DNA of 64,000 nt, from NCBI GenBank assembly GCA_031835245.1, contig JAVKOQ010000202.1:30689-94688 (forward strand), in the 5' to 3' direction. The notes beneath the pieces were generated by a model. It was given only the letters and a program-made list of their open reading frames with translations. It was not told where the DNA came from and did not search any database. This DNA comes from Balamuthia mandrillaris (Eukaryota; Discosea; Longamoebia; Balamuthiidae). The position numbers and the translations under genes were made by a program. Positions 25,101 through 34,873 of this stretch are shown one piece after another; the stretch's first letter is position 1, and each line of letters opens with the position of its first letter.

Positions 25101-25477
25101 TGCGAGCCGTTCAGGACTTCACCGTCGGGCGCAAGGGCTACGGTAAGGTCGTCTTCCTCGGCAAGACCGACGTGAGGGGCCTCGACCTGGACAGCACCGT
25201 CCTGTTCCATCCCAACGAGATCGAGGTCTACCCAGGAGCGAGAGACACGGAGAAGCCGCCCAAAGGCCAAGGGCTGAACAAGAGGGCGAGAGTGACGCTG
25301 GACAAGTGCTGGCCGAGAAGCAAGAACGTTGGCGCGCCTCTGGATGAACAGCGGTTGTCGATGACGCCCAAGAGGTTGTCCGCGTTTATCAGAAAGCTGA
25401 AGAACACCAACACGCGCTTTGTGGATTACGTGCCGGAGACTGGACGATGGACCTTTGAGGTCGATGACTTTGAATGA
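22178..25477 (+). CDS. nup98: Nup98/Nup100-type FG nucleoporin lacking the autocleavage site
   Basis: Three exons (22178-22343, 22484-22827, 22901-25477) give about 1,028 residues. An N-terminal Gly/Thr/Ser-rich FG region comes first, then a GLEBS-like Rae1-binding segment just after the second intron (SFEELRFEDY, cf. the metazoan Nup98 motif), then a long array of SLFGG/SLFG and TFG repeats that would form the permeability barrier of the nuclear pore. A Gln/Glu/Pro linker leads to the C-terminal Nup98 autoproteolytic-fold domain (PDYYTVPSMAELRRM, VGRKGYGKVVFLGKTDV, YVPETGRWTFEVDDF). The family normally cleaves after Phe in His-Phe-Ser/Thr; here the frame ends Asp-Phe-Glu-stop, so the catalytic His and Ser/Thr are absent and no Nup96 part is fused. 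It resembles free-standing Nup100/116. Codon use in the last 500 bases is much more GC-rich than the rest. Confidence 0.95.
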
Positions 25478-26072
25478 AGCGAGCAGCACGCACCACTAAA
25501 GTTTTTGTAAATTCTCTTCAACCCCCAAGATCAGATATAATTTAAAAGCAAGAGCCCCCCTTTCTTTCCTTCTCTCCTGTTTCTCTCCCTCTTCTGCTTC
25601 CCATCACTTTCTCCAACCATGCTCCTCTCCACGCTCCTCTCCACGCTCCTCTCCATGCTCCTCTCCATGCTCCTCTCCATGCTCCTCTCCATGCTCCTCT
25701 CCATGCTCCTCTCCATGCTCCTCTCCATGCTCCTCTCCAATGCTCTTCTCCTGGCTCGTATCTTGCCTTACCTCTCTCTTCTCCTGGCTCTTCTCTTAGC
25801 TCTTATCCTGTCTCCTCTCCTCCCCTCATGACGTCACCTGTTCAGTTTCCCGGTGAATTTGTGCCTTGCGAATCGGATGGGTTCCTCCCCACGTGATGAT
25901 TAACCGGAGAAAGCGGACATCGTCCGCTCTTCCTCAATTCTCGACCGCTCCTCTAATTTCCAAAGAAAAAAAAGAAGAAAACAACAAAGATTTGCTTTTG
26001 GGTGAAGAGAGAAGGATTGATTTTTTGTGTTTGTTTTGTTCACTTTCGAAGGCGAAACCGAAAAACAAAGAG
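25478..26072. other. intergenic with minisatellite and SPX-gene promoter
   Basis: 3' flank of the nucleoporin gene, then the 12-bp repeat array listed separately, a degenerate CT-rich continuation to about 25830, and the region upstream of the SPX gene. No gene is supported. Confidence 0.6.
25619..25738 (+). repeat. 12-bp minisatellite, 10 units
   Basis: Ten tandem copies of a[tc]gctcctctcc. Units 2-3 carry C at position 2 and the rest carry T. It is open in all frames, producing spurious Met-Leu-Leu-Ser and Met-Glu-Arg-Ser peptides. Confidence 0.92.
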
Positions 26073-26463
26073 ATGAAGTTTGGCAAACATTTGCGGAAGG
26101 AAGCGAGAAGCTTTCCAGCAGCGATGGAACAAAAGCTGGTGGAGTACAAGCGGCTCAAACAGCTCATCAAATGGATCGTCAAACAGAAGGAAGAGGGCAA
26201 GCTCACTAAAATAGATCCGTATGTTCCTTTGCTCTCTCTCTCACTCTCTCGCTCTCTCTTCTCTGAGTACTCACCTGCTTCCCGTTTCGTCTCACAATAG
26301 CTCAGTGGAAGAGAAAGAGGGGCCGATGGTGTTTGAGCAGGAGAGAGATTTCTTTGAGCTTTTGGATAAGGAGCTCAGCAAGATCAACTCCTTCTTCCTC
26401 AAGCGGCAAGAAAGCTTCGTCGCTCGCATGCAGTCCCTCTCTCGCCAAGTCTGTGGCTTGGTT

Positions 26464-26498
<35 letters not shown>

Positions 26499-26501
26499 CT
26501 A

Positions 26502-26537
<36 letters not shown>

Positions 26538-27461
26538 GTTCTCTCTCTCTCTCGCTCTTGTTCTCTCTCCTTCCCTTCTTCGCTCTTCACTCTAATTCTC
26601 TTTACTTTGCCTCTCTGCTTCGTTGTGCTCTGCTCTCTTTTCTCCCTGCTTCCCAACGCAGACTTCATCAGGACAAGAAAACAAAGAAGCAGTTCGAGCG
26701 GTGCAAGAAGCGTTGGAAGAGTTCCGACATGACGTATTACTGCTGAGCAAGTATGCCTACCTCAACGTGGTGGGCATCCGAAAGATCCTCAAAAAGTACG
26801 ACAAGAAGACGCGCATGAAGAGGAAGTCCTACTATCTGCCCACCAAGGTCATGACCCAACCTTTTTACAAGTCGGAGATCTTGGATGGCCTCACCACCCA
26901 ACTGGACGTGCTGCGTATGCAGCTGCCGCTGCCTACTCCTTCTTTGGCCAGTACGACCACTTCTGCCGCTGCAGGGCTTCTTTCGGAAGTTGCTACTGGG
27001 AAGATCTCTCCCGAAAACATGCAAGACGTTCAGGTATGTATCGTACCTTTCTTTTCTCATCTCATCTCTCTCTTACTCTCTCTCTCTCTCTCTTTTGACA
27101 ACAGAAACTGTACATGCTTGTGGCGTTGAACGATATTGAAGGCACCAAAAAGTTTCTGCAGCAAGAACGAGCTGTTCCCATTGATATTAATGTGATAGGT
27201 TGGGACATGACCTGCTTGCACAAAGCCTCCATCGCGGGCTACTCCGAATGCCTTCAAGCTTTATTGGAGTACTCCCCCAATGGAGGTGCGCCTCTCAACG
27301 TGAACGTGACGGACCTGAAGGACAGAACCTGTTTGCATTATGCTGCTCAGGAAGGTCATCTGAGATGTGTGGAGCTGTTGTTGGAGCACGGTGCTGACCC
27401 GAATTCTCCTGTTGCTTCGGATCGTTATTCGCAAACTCCTTTGCATCGGGTTTGTGATCAC

Positions 27462-27503
<42 letters not shown>

Positions 27504-28921
27504 GCTCTCTTTCTCTCTTGTGGTTCGTTCTGTTTTTTTTTTTTCTTTGTGTTCCATATTTTTTCAGAAGAAGAAAGAATAAGAGAAAAGCAAGCAAAGA
27601 ATAATCAAAAGAAGAAAAACTAACATCCATTCTTATTTCTAACCAACTAAAACTTATCACACAACTCCTTTAAAACACCATGCGACAGGCAAGTCTCAAT
27701 GGCCACCTGCAAGTCGTAGAAGCCCTCCTCGCCAAAGGAGCTCACCCTAACGCCCAAGACGTCGACGGCAGCACTCCTCTCCATTTGGCGGCGATGCAAG
27801 GCCATACCAGCTGCATTGCTGCCCTAACGGCTGCCTCTCGCTCCAATGTCAGTCAGGAAGATGATCAGGGCAAGACGCCACTCCATTTCAGCGCGGCAGG
27901 AGGCCACATTGAGGCCACTCGCATACTCTTGGAGAAAGATGCCACATTGCTCACGCGTCAGGATGAGAAAGGACGTTTGCCCTTGCACGATGCTGCAATA
28001 GCTGGGCATAAGGATTGCATTCTTGTGCTGTTGGAGAAAGAAGAAGAAGAAGGTAAGAGGATGACCACGACGTCTTTTACCACGACGTTGAGACAAAGCG
28101 ATTTTTATGGAAAGACAGCGCTTCACTTTACGGCTCAACACAACCGTGTTGGTGCCACAGAAGTTATTCTTCAGCACGCGTTTGACACAACGAAGCTACC
28201 AGAAGAGCGAGAACGAAACGGATTGGCGTTCTTGGATATCAATGCACAGGACAAAGATTTGAACACGCCTCTACACTTGGCAGCAGCAAAAGGCAACTTG
28301 GAGGTCATTCGCTTGTTGGTTATGAAGTGGGGGGAGTACAGCAATGGGGATGGGGAAGGCGTTGCCTCGTTGACGATGCTGAATGGAATGGGATTGACGC
28401 CACACGACCTTGCTGTATTTAATGGATACCTCGAAATTGCTGCCTTTTTAGAAGGAGTCCAGAAAGAACGTTCTTCCACTTCAAGTTCTACTTCAGCCTC
28501 CTCCTCTTCTTCTGCTTCCACTTCATCTCCGTCCAACACAAAATCAATTCCTTCAACTTCATCTGCTTGCACTTCAACCTCTTCTCCTGCAACAAAAAAG
28601 TTATCGGTACCAACAAAAGCAGAACACCCACAACCAAAAGCATCCACAACAACCACAGCCACTTCCCCTTCTTCTTCATCACCTCCTGCTTCCTCTTTCG
28701 TGCCCGTAATGTTAACTATGATAAACTCTCCTTCTACTTCTTCCTCTTCTTCCTCTTCTTCAACCTCTCAGCAACAGGCAATCAACCCACCAGTCACGTT
28801 GGATGCCATGCCACTGGAAGATCTCAATTTGTTGGAGGAACGTCTTCGTCAACACCTTCTCGCCGTTCAACAGCAAAAACACGAACGTCTTCAACAACAA
28901 CACCAAGGCAAAGCGCACTGA
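26073..28921 (+). CDS. SPX-domain protein with ankyrin repeats (Pho81/NUC-2-like, no GDPD domain)
   Basis: Five exons (26073-26218, 26301-26460, 26662-27033, 27105-27449, 27689-28921) give about 751 residues. The SPX domain opens at the canonical start (MKFGKHL), contains EYKRLKQLIKWIV and RDFFELLDKEL helices, and ends with the basic inositol-pyrophosphate pocket (GIRKILKKYDKKTRMKRK). About nine ankyrin repeats follow (typical units TPLHLAAMQGHTSCIAAL, TPLHFSAAGGHIEATRILL). The C-terminus is a Ser/Thr/Pro run and a Gln/Glu-rich helix. Yeast Pho81 and Neurospora NUC-2 have the same order, sensing phosphate through inositol pyrophosphates and inhibiting a cyclin-CDK; the glycerophosphodiesterase-like domain of those proteins is missing here. 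A phosphate-sensing role is inferred. Introns are CT-rich; the one at 27450-27688 ends in a purine-rich stretch. Confidence 0.9.
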
Positions 28922-28986
28922 TAAAACTTAGAAAAAGAAAATAAAAGAGAGAGAAGTTCTTTGCTTTAAACCTTCTTCGCACCGGT

Positions 28987-30275
28987 TCATTCTTGTTGGA
29001 GAGCAGATATTACATCGCACAGGCTGAGTACGTTTTGCGCTTTGCCCGTTCCGTCGACAACGAATATTCTATGAACATGATTGGCGACTAACCTCTGAAA
29101 CACTGTCGACAGGGTGTCCTCCTTCGTGCAAGTCACCAGGTTGCGCGGCGCGGAGAAGAAGTCCTTGCGCAGAAACTCGGCGATGGGCAGGCGAACATCA
29201 GCCCACATGGAGTCCGCGGAGGAGGAGCGCTTGATGTCGCTGACGCTGATAGAGCCCACGAGGACGCCGTGGTCGTCCACCACAGCCAGACCCAGGATGT
29301 TGTTCTCCAGGATGGACTTCCACGCCTCCAACACGAGCTCGTTTTGGTTGATGCTAAAGACCTTGTGGTTGCCGCATTCTTTGTCGATGCAGTCTCCCAC
29401 CTTCTTATCAGCAAGGCGAGGGAGGGCAGGCAACACCTGTTCGTGAAGGAACTGAATGACGCGCCATTGGGAGATCAGACCGACCACGGCACCATCGCCA
29501 GTGACGACGGGCACACGGTGGAGGTTAACTTGCTTTGAAAACATGTCCAACAGAGAGTGAAGAGGGAAATCTATGGGGTTTCATATTTGTGGTTTAGATT
29601 AGAAAAGAGAAACGTGCTGAAAGAAGAATGAAAGAAAAAGAATGAAAAGCTAGAAGAAAGGAACGGAAAGGGAAAAAAGACGATCTACCGCAATAAACAG
29701 GAGACCAAGGGCTGCGCTCCCCAAAGCCAGCCACTTCCGTTACTTTAATGTCGTTGACGACCTCCTTCTCATGCTGTATCCACTCGTCCCATCCGATGCC
29801 TTTTTTTTTTGAAAATATTTTCTTTCAGAAGAAGTAACCAAAAGCAAACACTGAAAAAAAAAAACAAACCTCTGCCAGCGAGAGCTTCAGCGATGCCATG
29901 GCTCTCGGAAAAGATGGCCACAGTGGTAGTGAGGTCCACCATGTCGATCAAACCCAAGTATTCCTAACGAAGAAGAAGAGTGAATAGAAAAAATTTAGGC
30001 CAGTAGGATGAACGCTAAAGCGAAACAAACGTACCTTTTTGGCTTCATCAAAGATGGGTGCAGAGTGTATGTTTTTTTCTTTCAAGATCTAAAAGCAGAG
30101 GGGGGAGTCAGCAGATTTTAAAGAAGAAAGGACGGGTTCGAAATACTTTTTATACCTTGAGAGCTTCCACCACATTGGCGTTCGAGTCTATTCTCACCAG
30201 CTCAAAGTCAGCAGGCAACAACTCCTTGACCTTGAACTCCCTCGCCACCTCGACCAACGTTTTGCCACCTTCCAT
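28987..30275 (-). CDS. four-CBS protein, AMPK gamma / SNF4-like
   Basis: Five exons (30275-30156, 30088-30035, 29963-29870, 29799-29689, 29570-28987) give about 320 residues made almost wholly of two Bateman modules. Each CBS motif can be seen: NVVEALKILKEKNIHSAPI, FSKQVNLHRVPVVTGDGAVVG, VLEAWKSILENNILGLAVVDD and VFQRLVANHVHRIFVVDGTGK. The size and the HRVPVV / HRIFVVD nucleotide-contact strings fit AMPK gamma or SNF4, the nucleotide-sensing subunit of the energy kinase; other CBS-only proteins cannot be excluded. The start (ATG 30275) is the first in frame. The gene converges with the SPX-ankyrin gene, with only 65 bp between stops. Confidence 0.85.
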
Positions 30276-30943
30276 TTGCTCTTCGTGTGGGTCTTGTCCT
30301 GCTCTTCGTTTTCCCGGTTTTATGTGTGGAAATGATATTGCAAATCCGACGAAATGTCAGCAAAAAGTGATCGAAAATTGAACGAAATTTTGATGAGATA
30401 TCTCTCGTTTTCCTTTTAATTTCATCAGAAGATTTCGATCTTTCCAATGGCGTCACTGATCGTTGTGAGATTTTGTCGACACTGGTTCTTGTGCTCTTCG
30501 GTACTGATAAAACCGATACGCTATTCCCTTTGTCTCTGTGGGAAAAAACATGGCTCCTCAATATTTATGTCTACTTTATATGTGGTGTTTTTGTTTGCTG
30601 AAGAGGACTTGCGCCGATACTTTCCCAACCCGAGATGGTCCAATAAATGAAACACCACGGCGTTGCCGCGTTCCTTCGGATGACGAGCTATGGAGCGCGA
30701 CTACCATTTCTGAAGCCCATGTCGTTTTATGGTTTTGGCACCTCGGACCACTTTTTACTGTTATGGATTTTTCCAGCATGATTAAAAGTTGATCACATCA
30801 CTTTTGCATCGTACGATGCTTCCAGATAGAGTATCCATGTTGTCTTCATTTCAGATACATCGCTTGGTATTTAAACGTTTGTTATCCTTAAGGTCTTGCT
30901 TTCATTCCTCTTTTAGACGTAGGGAAACACACTGAACGTAAAC
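30276..30943. other. intergenic, no gene seen
   Basis: Divergent spacer between the CBS gene and the first small gene of the island. Short open frames on both strands lack coding character. A TATTTAAA string lies at 30868, about 75 bp upstream of the next ATG. Confidence 0.55.
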
Positions 30944-31477
30944 ATGGCAGCACCACCTAGGATAACGCGGCCTTCCACTTATCCACACCAACCGTCTGAA
31001 GGTGGGGATGATTTCTTCCTTTGTCCTGATCAGCTTTCCTCGTTGCCTCCCGCTTCGTTCTTCCAGTCATCTAGTACTCGATGGACTCTCTTCAAGGCGA
31101 CAGAAACTGAAGAGGAACAGGGAGCAGTGGCAGAGGATACAGTAGAAGAGCAAGGCGAGGACGGATCTGAGAGCGGTTGGATACATGTTCATCGTTGTTG
31201 CCCTGACTTCAACCTTTATCCCCTTGTACAAACTACAGTATTGGAGGTTGAGGACGTTACCGAAGAAGCTGGCGAAGAAAGGATTACAACGAACAAAGGC
31301 ACAAATACAGCGGGTAGTCTTCTTTACTCTTCGTATCTGATGGGTGATTTACTGTTTTGGCCGCCGTTGGGTTCGGGTTTTATTTATGCCAAACCAGAAA
31401 GAAAGAGGGTTAACAATGCAGAGGACAGTCATCATGGAAAGAAGAAGAACAAAGGAGATCCCCAAGACAGGGCATAA
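30944..31477 (+). CDS. island small protein, LGSGF-Y family, member 1
   Basis: A single-exon frame of 177 residues. The N-terminal half is Ser/Pro-rich and acidic (ETEEEQGAVAEDTVEEQ). Near the C-terminus sits the shared motif PPLGSGFIYAKP (motif about residues 142-151), followed by a basic tail (ERKR, GKKKNK). No known family is recognised. It is related to the genes at 34475, 37849, 40580, 41694, 55765 and 57984 by this motif and the Lys/Arg tail. AATAAA occurs at about 31515, 40 bp after the stop, and a TATTTAAA lies upstream. The basic tail suggests nuclear or nucleic-acid contact, which is inference. Confidence 0.65.
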   Translation: MAAPPRITRPSTYPHQPSEGGDDFFLCPDQLSSLPPASFFQSSSTRWTLFKATETEEEQGAVAEDTVEEQGEDGSESGWIHVHRCCPDFNLYPLVQTTVLEVEDVTEEAGEERITTNKGTNTAGSLLYSSYLMGDLLFWPPLGSGFIYAKPERKRVNNAEDSHHGKKKNKGDPQDRA

Positions 31478-31738
31478 GGCCAAACCACCCATCACCGTTA
31501 CCGTTTATCAGCAAATAAAACCTTCAATTCTAAGACACCAACGTCACCGTTCATCTGAGATTGTATCGATTTTCGCAGAAGGAACATGGAGGGGCTGCTT
31601 TCTGGCTGAACAAGGTCCTGAAATACGTTGGCTGGCGGACAAGGACAGAAACTGTTTGCTAAACACCAAACATCTGTAAACCATGTGCTTGAAAGTCCGA
31701 ATATGTTCGCGCACGAATTCTTGTATAACCACTGTTTC

Positions 31739-31767
31739 GGCCGGTTAGCGTAGTTGGTAGAGCGTGC
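31739..31767 (+). pseudogene. 5' half of a tRNA-Ile gene (fragment)
   Basis: 29 bp match the first 29 bases of the intact tRNA-Ile at 32142 with two mismatches (positions 12 and 17), then the sequence turns into a T run. It keeps the 5' acceptor strand and D arm but lacks anticodon and T arms, so it cannot be a tRNA. It could be a relic of a tRNA-targeted insertion or duplication. Confidence 0.75.
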
Positions 31768-32141
31768 TTTTTTTTTTCAACAAAATGTTCTACGTGGATC
31801 GGCACCACCCGCGCTGGCTCCTAGTTCACCTTACCCTCCAGGGTATTCTACGTGTGGTCAAAAGCGATGAAAAAAACCTTGAACACGACTCGCAGAGTGG
31901 AAACGGAATCTCTCTGGGGCATAGTTGGATCTGCTTTGCCAACAAGTCCGGAATCCTTGGGCTCAAGCTCACATCAACTTGGAGGCTCTCTCTTTGCACC
32001 GCCTTGGGATTTATATGCTCGGCTCCTGCGATACTTTTGCCACCGCTTGTCGGTCTGGAGAGGAAATCCTCGCTTTTCGTCCTCCATCGGCACCACAAGG
32101 CTTTTTTGCCTCCTCAAAATTTGATAGCAATTATTGTTGCG
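31768..32141. other. spacer between tRNA fragment and tRNA-Ile
   Basis: Several overlapping open frames of 90-130 codons on the plus strand with no recognisable motif. None shows the island family motifs; a decayed small gene is possible but not supported. Confidence 0.4.
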
Positions 32142-32214
32142 GGCCGGTTAGCTTAGTCGGTAGAGCGTGGTGCTAATAACGCCAAGGTCATGGGTTCGAT
32201 CCCCATACTGGCCA
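32142..32214 (+). tRNA. tRNA-Ile (anticodon AAU)
   Basis: 73 bp fold as a cloverleaf: acceptor stem GGCCGGT with ACTGGCC plus discriminator A, D arm with the conserved TTAGCTTAGTCGGTAGAGC, anticodon loop CTAATAA (anticodon AAT), T arm TGGGTTCGATCCCCA. No intron. Internal A and B boxes are intact and a T-rich terminator follows. The same 73 bp occur inverted at 60038-60110. Confidence 0.97.
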
Positions 32215-32554
32215 TTTCTTTTTTTAATATTCGTTTTAATAAATCAGGTCGTCATGGCGTCTACGACACGAAAAAGAAAGTTGCGATTGACAAGAGGTTC
32301 TCTTTTTCATTGCACTACCTACCTCTTGTAAGGGGGATGCCAACGAGGAGGGTGTCCTCCTTCAAGCGCCACATGTGCGTCGTTCTCCCTTATCCATTTG
32401 TTGCTGCCACCCACACACCGCCTTTACAACTGTTATGTGCAAATATATTTGTGATGAAGAACAATAAGGACGATCTCTTCGTAGCACACCACAGTTTTCT
32501 GTCTTTTTCTTTTTCTCTTGTTTCTTTCATCTTATAAGCAAACCTCTCTCATTC
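32215..32554. other. intergenic, no gene seen
   Basis: Starts with the tRNA terminator T run. No supported gene. Confidence 0.55.
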
Positions 32555-32971
32555 ATGGAAACGTTGTCTCCTCAACCTGCCTCCCTCCGCCACAACAACA
32601 CCAAAGCAGGACGAGCTGGTTCCACAATAAGGCAGAGGAAAGGAGGAGGAGAACCCAACACGAAGGGAGCAGGCCCCTCCAAGTGGAAGAGGTTGCAGTG
32701 CTCTCCATCCGCCTCGCCTCCACACCGCTTTGACGACGACCCCATCCGCAGTTTCCCTTGTCCTCCTCGTCGTCATCCTAGACGGAGGAAGAAGGAAGAC
32801 GGGCGGACGCTGCTCGACATCCTGCTAGGGGAAGCTTTCCTCAAAGCCGGTTCCAGCTCCACCTCAACCCACAACGACCACGCCCAACCAAAGAGTGCTT
32901 TAGTCCCTCCGGCAGCGGAGAGGACAGAGGCCCAGAAGAACCAACAACCACCGCACCACAAGAAAGAATGA
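32555..32971 (+). CDS. island small protein, FDDDPI family, member 1
   Basis: Single exon, 138 residues, Arg/Pro/Ser-rich with several basic clusters (RRHPRRRKKE). The central block PPHRFDDDPI recurs as PPHLFDDDPI in the minus-strand gene at 36383, which makes coding and common descent likely. A second short block, RTLLDILLGEAFLK, could form a helix. No known domain. The ATG follows a C/T-rich leader. Confidence 0.55.
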   Translation: METLSPQPASLRHNNTKAGRAGSTIRQRKGGGEPNTKGAGPSKWKRLQCSPSASPPHRFDDDPIRSFPCPPRRHPRRRKKEDGRTLLDILLGEAFLKAGSSSTSTHNDHAQPKSALVPPAAERTEAQKNQQPPHHKKE

Positions 32972-33007
32972 CGAGCGAATGAGCGAATGATGGACAGGAA
33001 TGGAGTG

Positions 33008-33172
33008 CAAAAGAATGAAGTGAGGCCAGATCACCAACATATGTTGCTGTGATGAAAAGGAGGACTCCTCTCCCTTGTTTCGTTGTCTTGAACAGGTCAA
33101 GACATGCTCCCTACACACTGTTTTAAAAAACAAAAGAATGCAGTGAGACCAGATCACCAACATATGTTGCTG
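33008..33172 (+). repeat. pair of 42-bp direct repeats with a central palindrome
   Basis: 33008-33049 and 33131-33172 are identical at 40 of 42 positions. Each contains the perfect 12-bp palindrome caacatatgttg. They sit between two island genes. The 81-bp spacer is unrelated. Possible protein-binding sites or a footprint of duplication. Confidence 0.8.
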
Positions 33173-33370
33173 CGTAGAGAGCGAATCCGAAAGAGAGAGA
33201 GACCTTACAACTTTGCAGCCCAACTGCTGGTGGTGGTAGGTTGCTTCGGAAACGCGCTCCACTTGATGAAAGTGAGCTCCTGTTCTTTGGGACACCCTGC
33301 TTGTTCTGTTTCTTTGTTTTTTCTCATTTTTTTGTATCTTTTTTGAATAAACATACACACACCTGCACTG

Positions 33371-33898
33371 ATGACTGCTTCTTCTTCTAGTTCATCTTCT
33401 ACGCTGGGGTGCTACGCGGAACCCGTTCGACCACGGTTCATCTGTTGCTCGCCGCCGCATCTCTACCTTGACGATGCGTTTCACCAACACGCTCAACCAC
33501 GGCCATCGCGAGAAGGGGAGGAGGACGAACACCCAAAAGGGGGATGGTGGATGCCCTTTCCGGACGTGGACGGGCTGGGCGAGGCAGACAGTCCGGAGGA
33601 GCTGTTCCTTCAGGGCTGGGAGGTGGAAGAGACAACGGAACGAAACAAGGCAGCAAACGCGTTTGTGGACGAGGAGGAGAGATATCCCTTCTACTCCAAA
33701 CCGAACGACTTCATCTCGGCGCCCGCCTTGAAACCTGCAGTGAGGGACCAGGCGCGGAAACGACTCCCTCACAAAAAAAGGAGGATCGAAGAAGAAGAAG
33801 ATGAACGCTCCGGAGGGAGCGGTTCAACGCTGCATACAACCTACCGAGAGAGCAAAAGAGCTTGCAGGAGAACCGGCGGAGATGCTGAAGACATGTGA
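33371..33898 (+). CDS. island small protein, EEERYPF family, member 1
   Basis: Single exon, 175 residues. It opens with Thr-Ala and a Ser run, has an acidic middle, then the block DEEERYPFYSKPNDFISAP, then a basic tail (ARKRLPHKKRRI followed by Glu/Asp and an Arg-rich end). The gene at 39422 has the same block as EEEERYPFASNPKDFIGAP and a similar Lys/Arg segment right after it, so the two are paralogues. No known domain. The ATG lies after an AT-rich, AATAAA-like leader. Confidence 0.65.
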   Translation: MTASSSSSSSTLGCYAEPVRPRFICCSPPHLYLDDAFHQHAQPRPSREGEEDEHPKGGWWMPFPDVDGLGEADSPEELFLQGWEVEETTERNKAANAFVDEEERYPFYSKPNDFISAPALKPAVRDQARKRLPHKKRRIEEEEDERSGGSGSTLHTTYRESKRACRRTGGDAEDM

Positions 33899-34474
33899 AG
33901 CGTTGGAAGGCCTTTCCTCATTTGAACAAAAAAAAATATATTTACGGTTGTAGGTAAGATGCGCTTTCCTCCTTCGATGCTCCAACGGCTTCATCGGAGG
34001 GAAAGCAAGACGACTTTATTAGGGTGTTTCAGAGGAGCAACCAAAAACATAAAGCACTCCTCCCTGCTCTCCCGATGGAAAAAAAAGACAACTTTCAAGG
34101 CCTTGAAACAAAAAAAAAAAAAAGCGCTTTTTAGCACAAAACAAACATAAACAAACTTGGAAAAATACAAACAGAAAATAAAAATAGCAAACGTTTAAGG
34201 GGGTCTCACATGGAACAGCGGAGGAGAGAGACGAAAAGTTGTGTTGTGCATTCTCGCAATTATTTGCTGATCGCTTATCAAACTACACTTGGCATAAAAG
34301 GACCAAGATCTATGCATGGACCTCGATGGAAACCTTTTGTTATCGTTTCCTTTGGCAACAAAAAAAAAATGTGCATTTGGCTATTTTGTCTTGCTTATTT
34401 GTTTTTTGTTGCAATGTTTTGTTTTTCAACATTTTTTTTTTCGAAAAAGTTTGTTTGTTGAAAAAAAGACCGGC
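33899..34474. other. intergenic, no gene seen
   Basis: A/T-rich spacer with homopolymer A and T runs; the frame upstream of the next gene is open but hydrophobic and T-rich, which I read as leader rather than protein. Confidence 0.5.
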
Positions 34475-34873
34475 ATGGCCTTGTTCTCTGGCCTTCAGTT
34501 TGAAGCGGGTTCCTCCGTCACCTTCTGCTCCCCCGCGCAACACTTTGTCTCGCTTGAAGAGTTCACACAAATTGACCAACAATGGTTGTCGACTTCCTCG
34601 TCTGCCCTCTACCTGACTACATTTGCTTTCTGCGACGTGGTGCTGAACGAGCCGTTTCTTCCTGGGGACCGCAACTCCTGCCAAACCCTAACCGAAGAAA
34701 ACTTTGCTCGCTTTCAAGTTCCCCCTCTGGGAGCTGGATTCAGGTACCTCGGACCCGGCACCGAAAAAGCTACACAAGAAGCCACGAAAGGCGACGGTGG
34801 GACGTCGAGACAGCAAGCGATATCGCAGCAAACTGGCCGCGGTGAGCAAGAGCACCGAACAAAGAAGGAGTAA
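34475..34873 (+). CDS. island small protein, LGSGF-Y family, member 2
   Basis: Single exon of 132 residues from the ATG at 34475 (context ccggcATGgc). The motif PPLGAGFRYLGP lies at about residues 85-94, preceded by a Phe/Leu-rich N-terminus. The tail is Gln/Thr/Gly/Lys-rich and less basic than in the other members, and the Lys of the usual x-K-P is replaced by Gly. A second in-frame ATG at 34316 would add a very hydrophobic T-rich segment; I prefer the inner start because other members begin at a similar distance. Confidence 0.6.
   Translation: MALFSGLQFEAGSSVTFCSPAQHFVSLEEFTQIDQQWLSTSSSALYLTTFAFCDVVLNEPFLPGDRNSCQTLTEENFARFQVPPLGAGFRYLGPGTEKATQEATKGDGGTSRQQAISQQTGRGEQEHRTKKE

Noticed and set aside
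25531-25740. Open frames on both strands across the 12-bp minisatellite
   Set aside because: They are a by-product of a repeat length divisible by three; no start context, splice sites or non-repeat coding sequence.
31739-31767. Second functional tRNA next to tRNA-Ile
   Set aside because: Only the 5' 29 bases are present; anticodon and T arms are missing.
33008-33172. CRISPR-like direct repeats
   Set aside because: Only two copies, in a eukaryotic nuclear context, with no further spacers and no cas genes.
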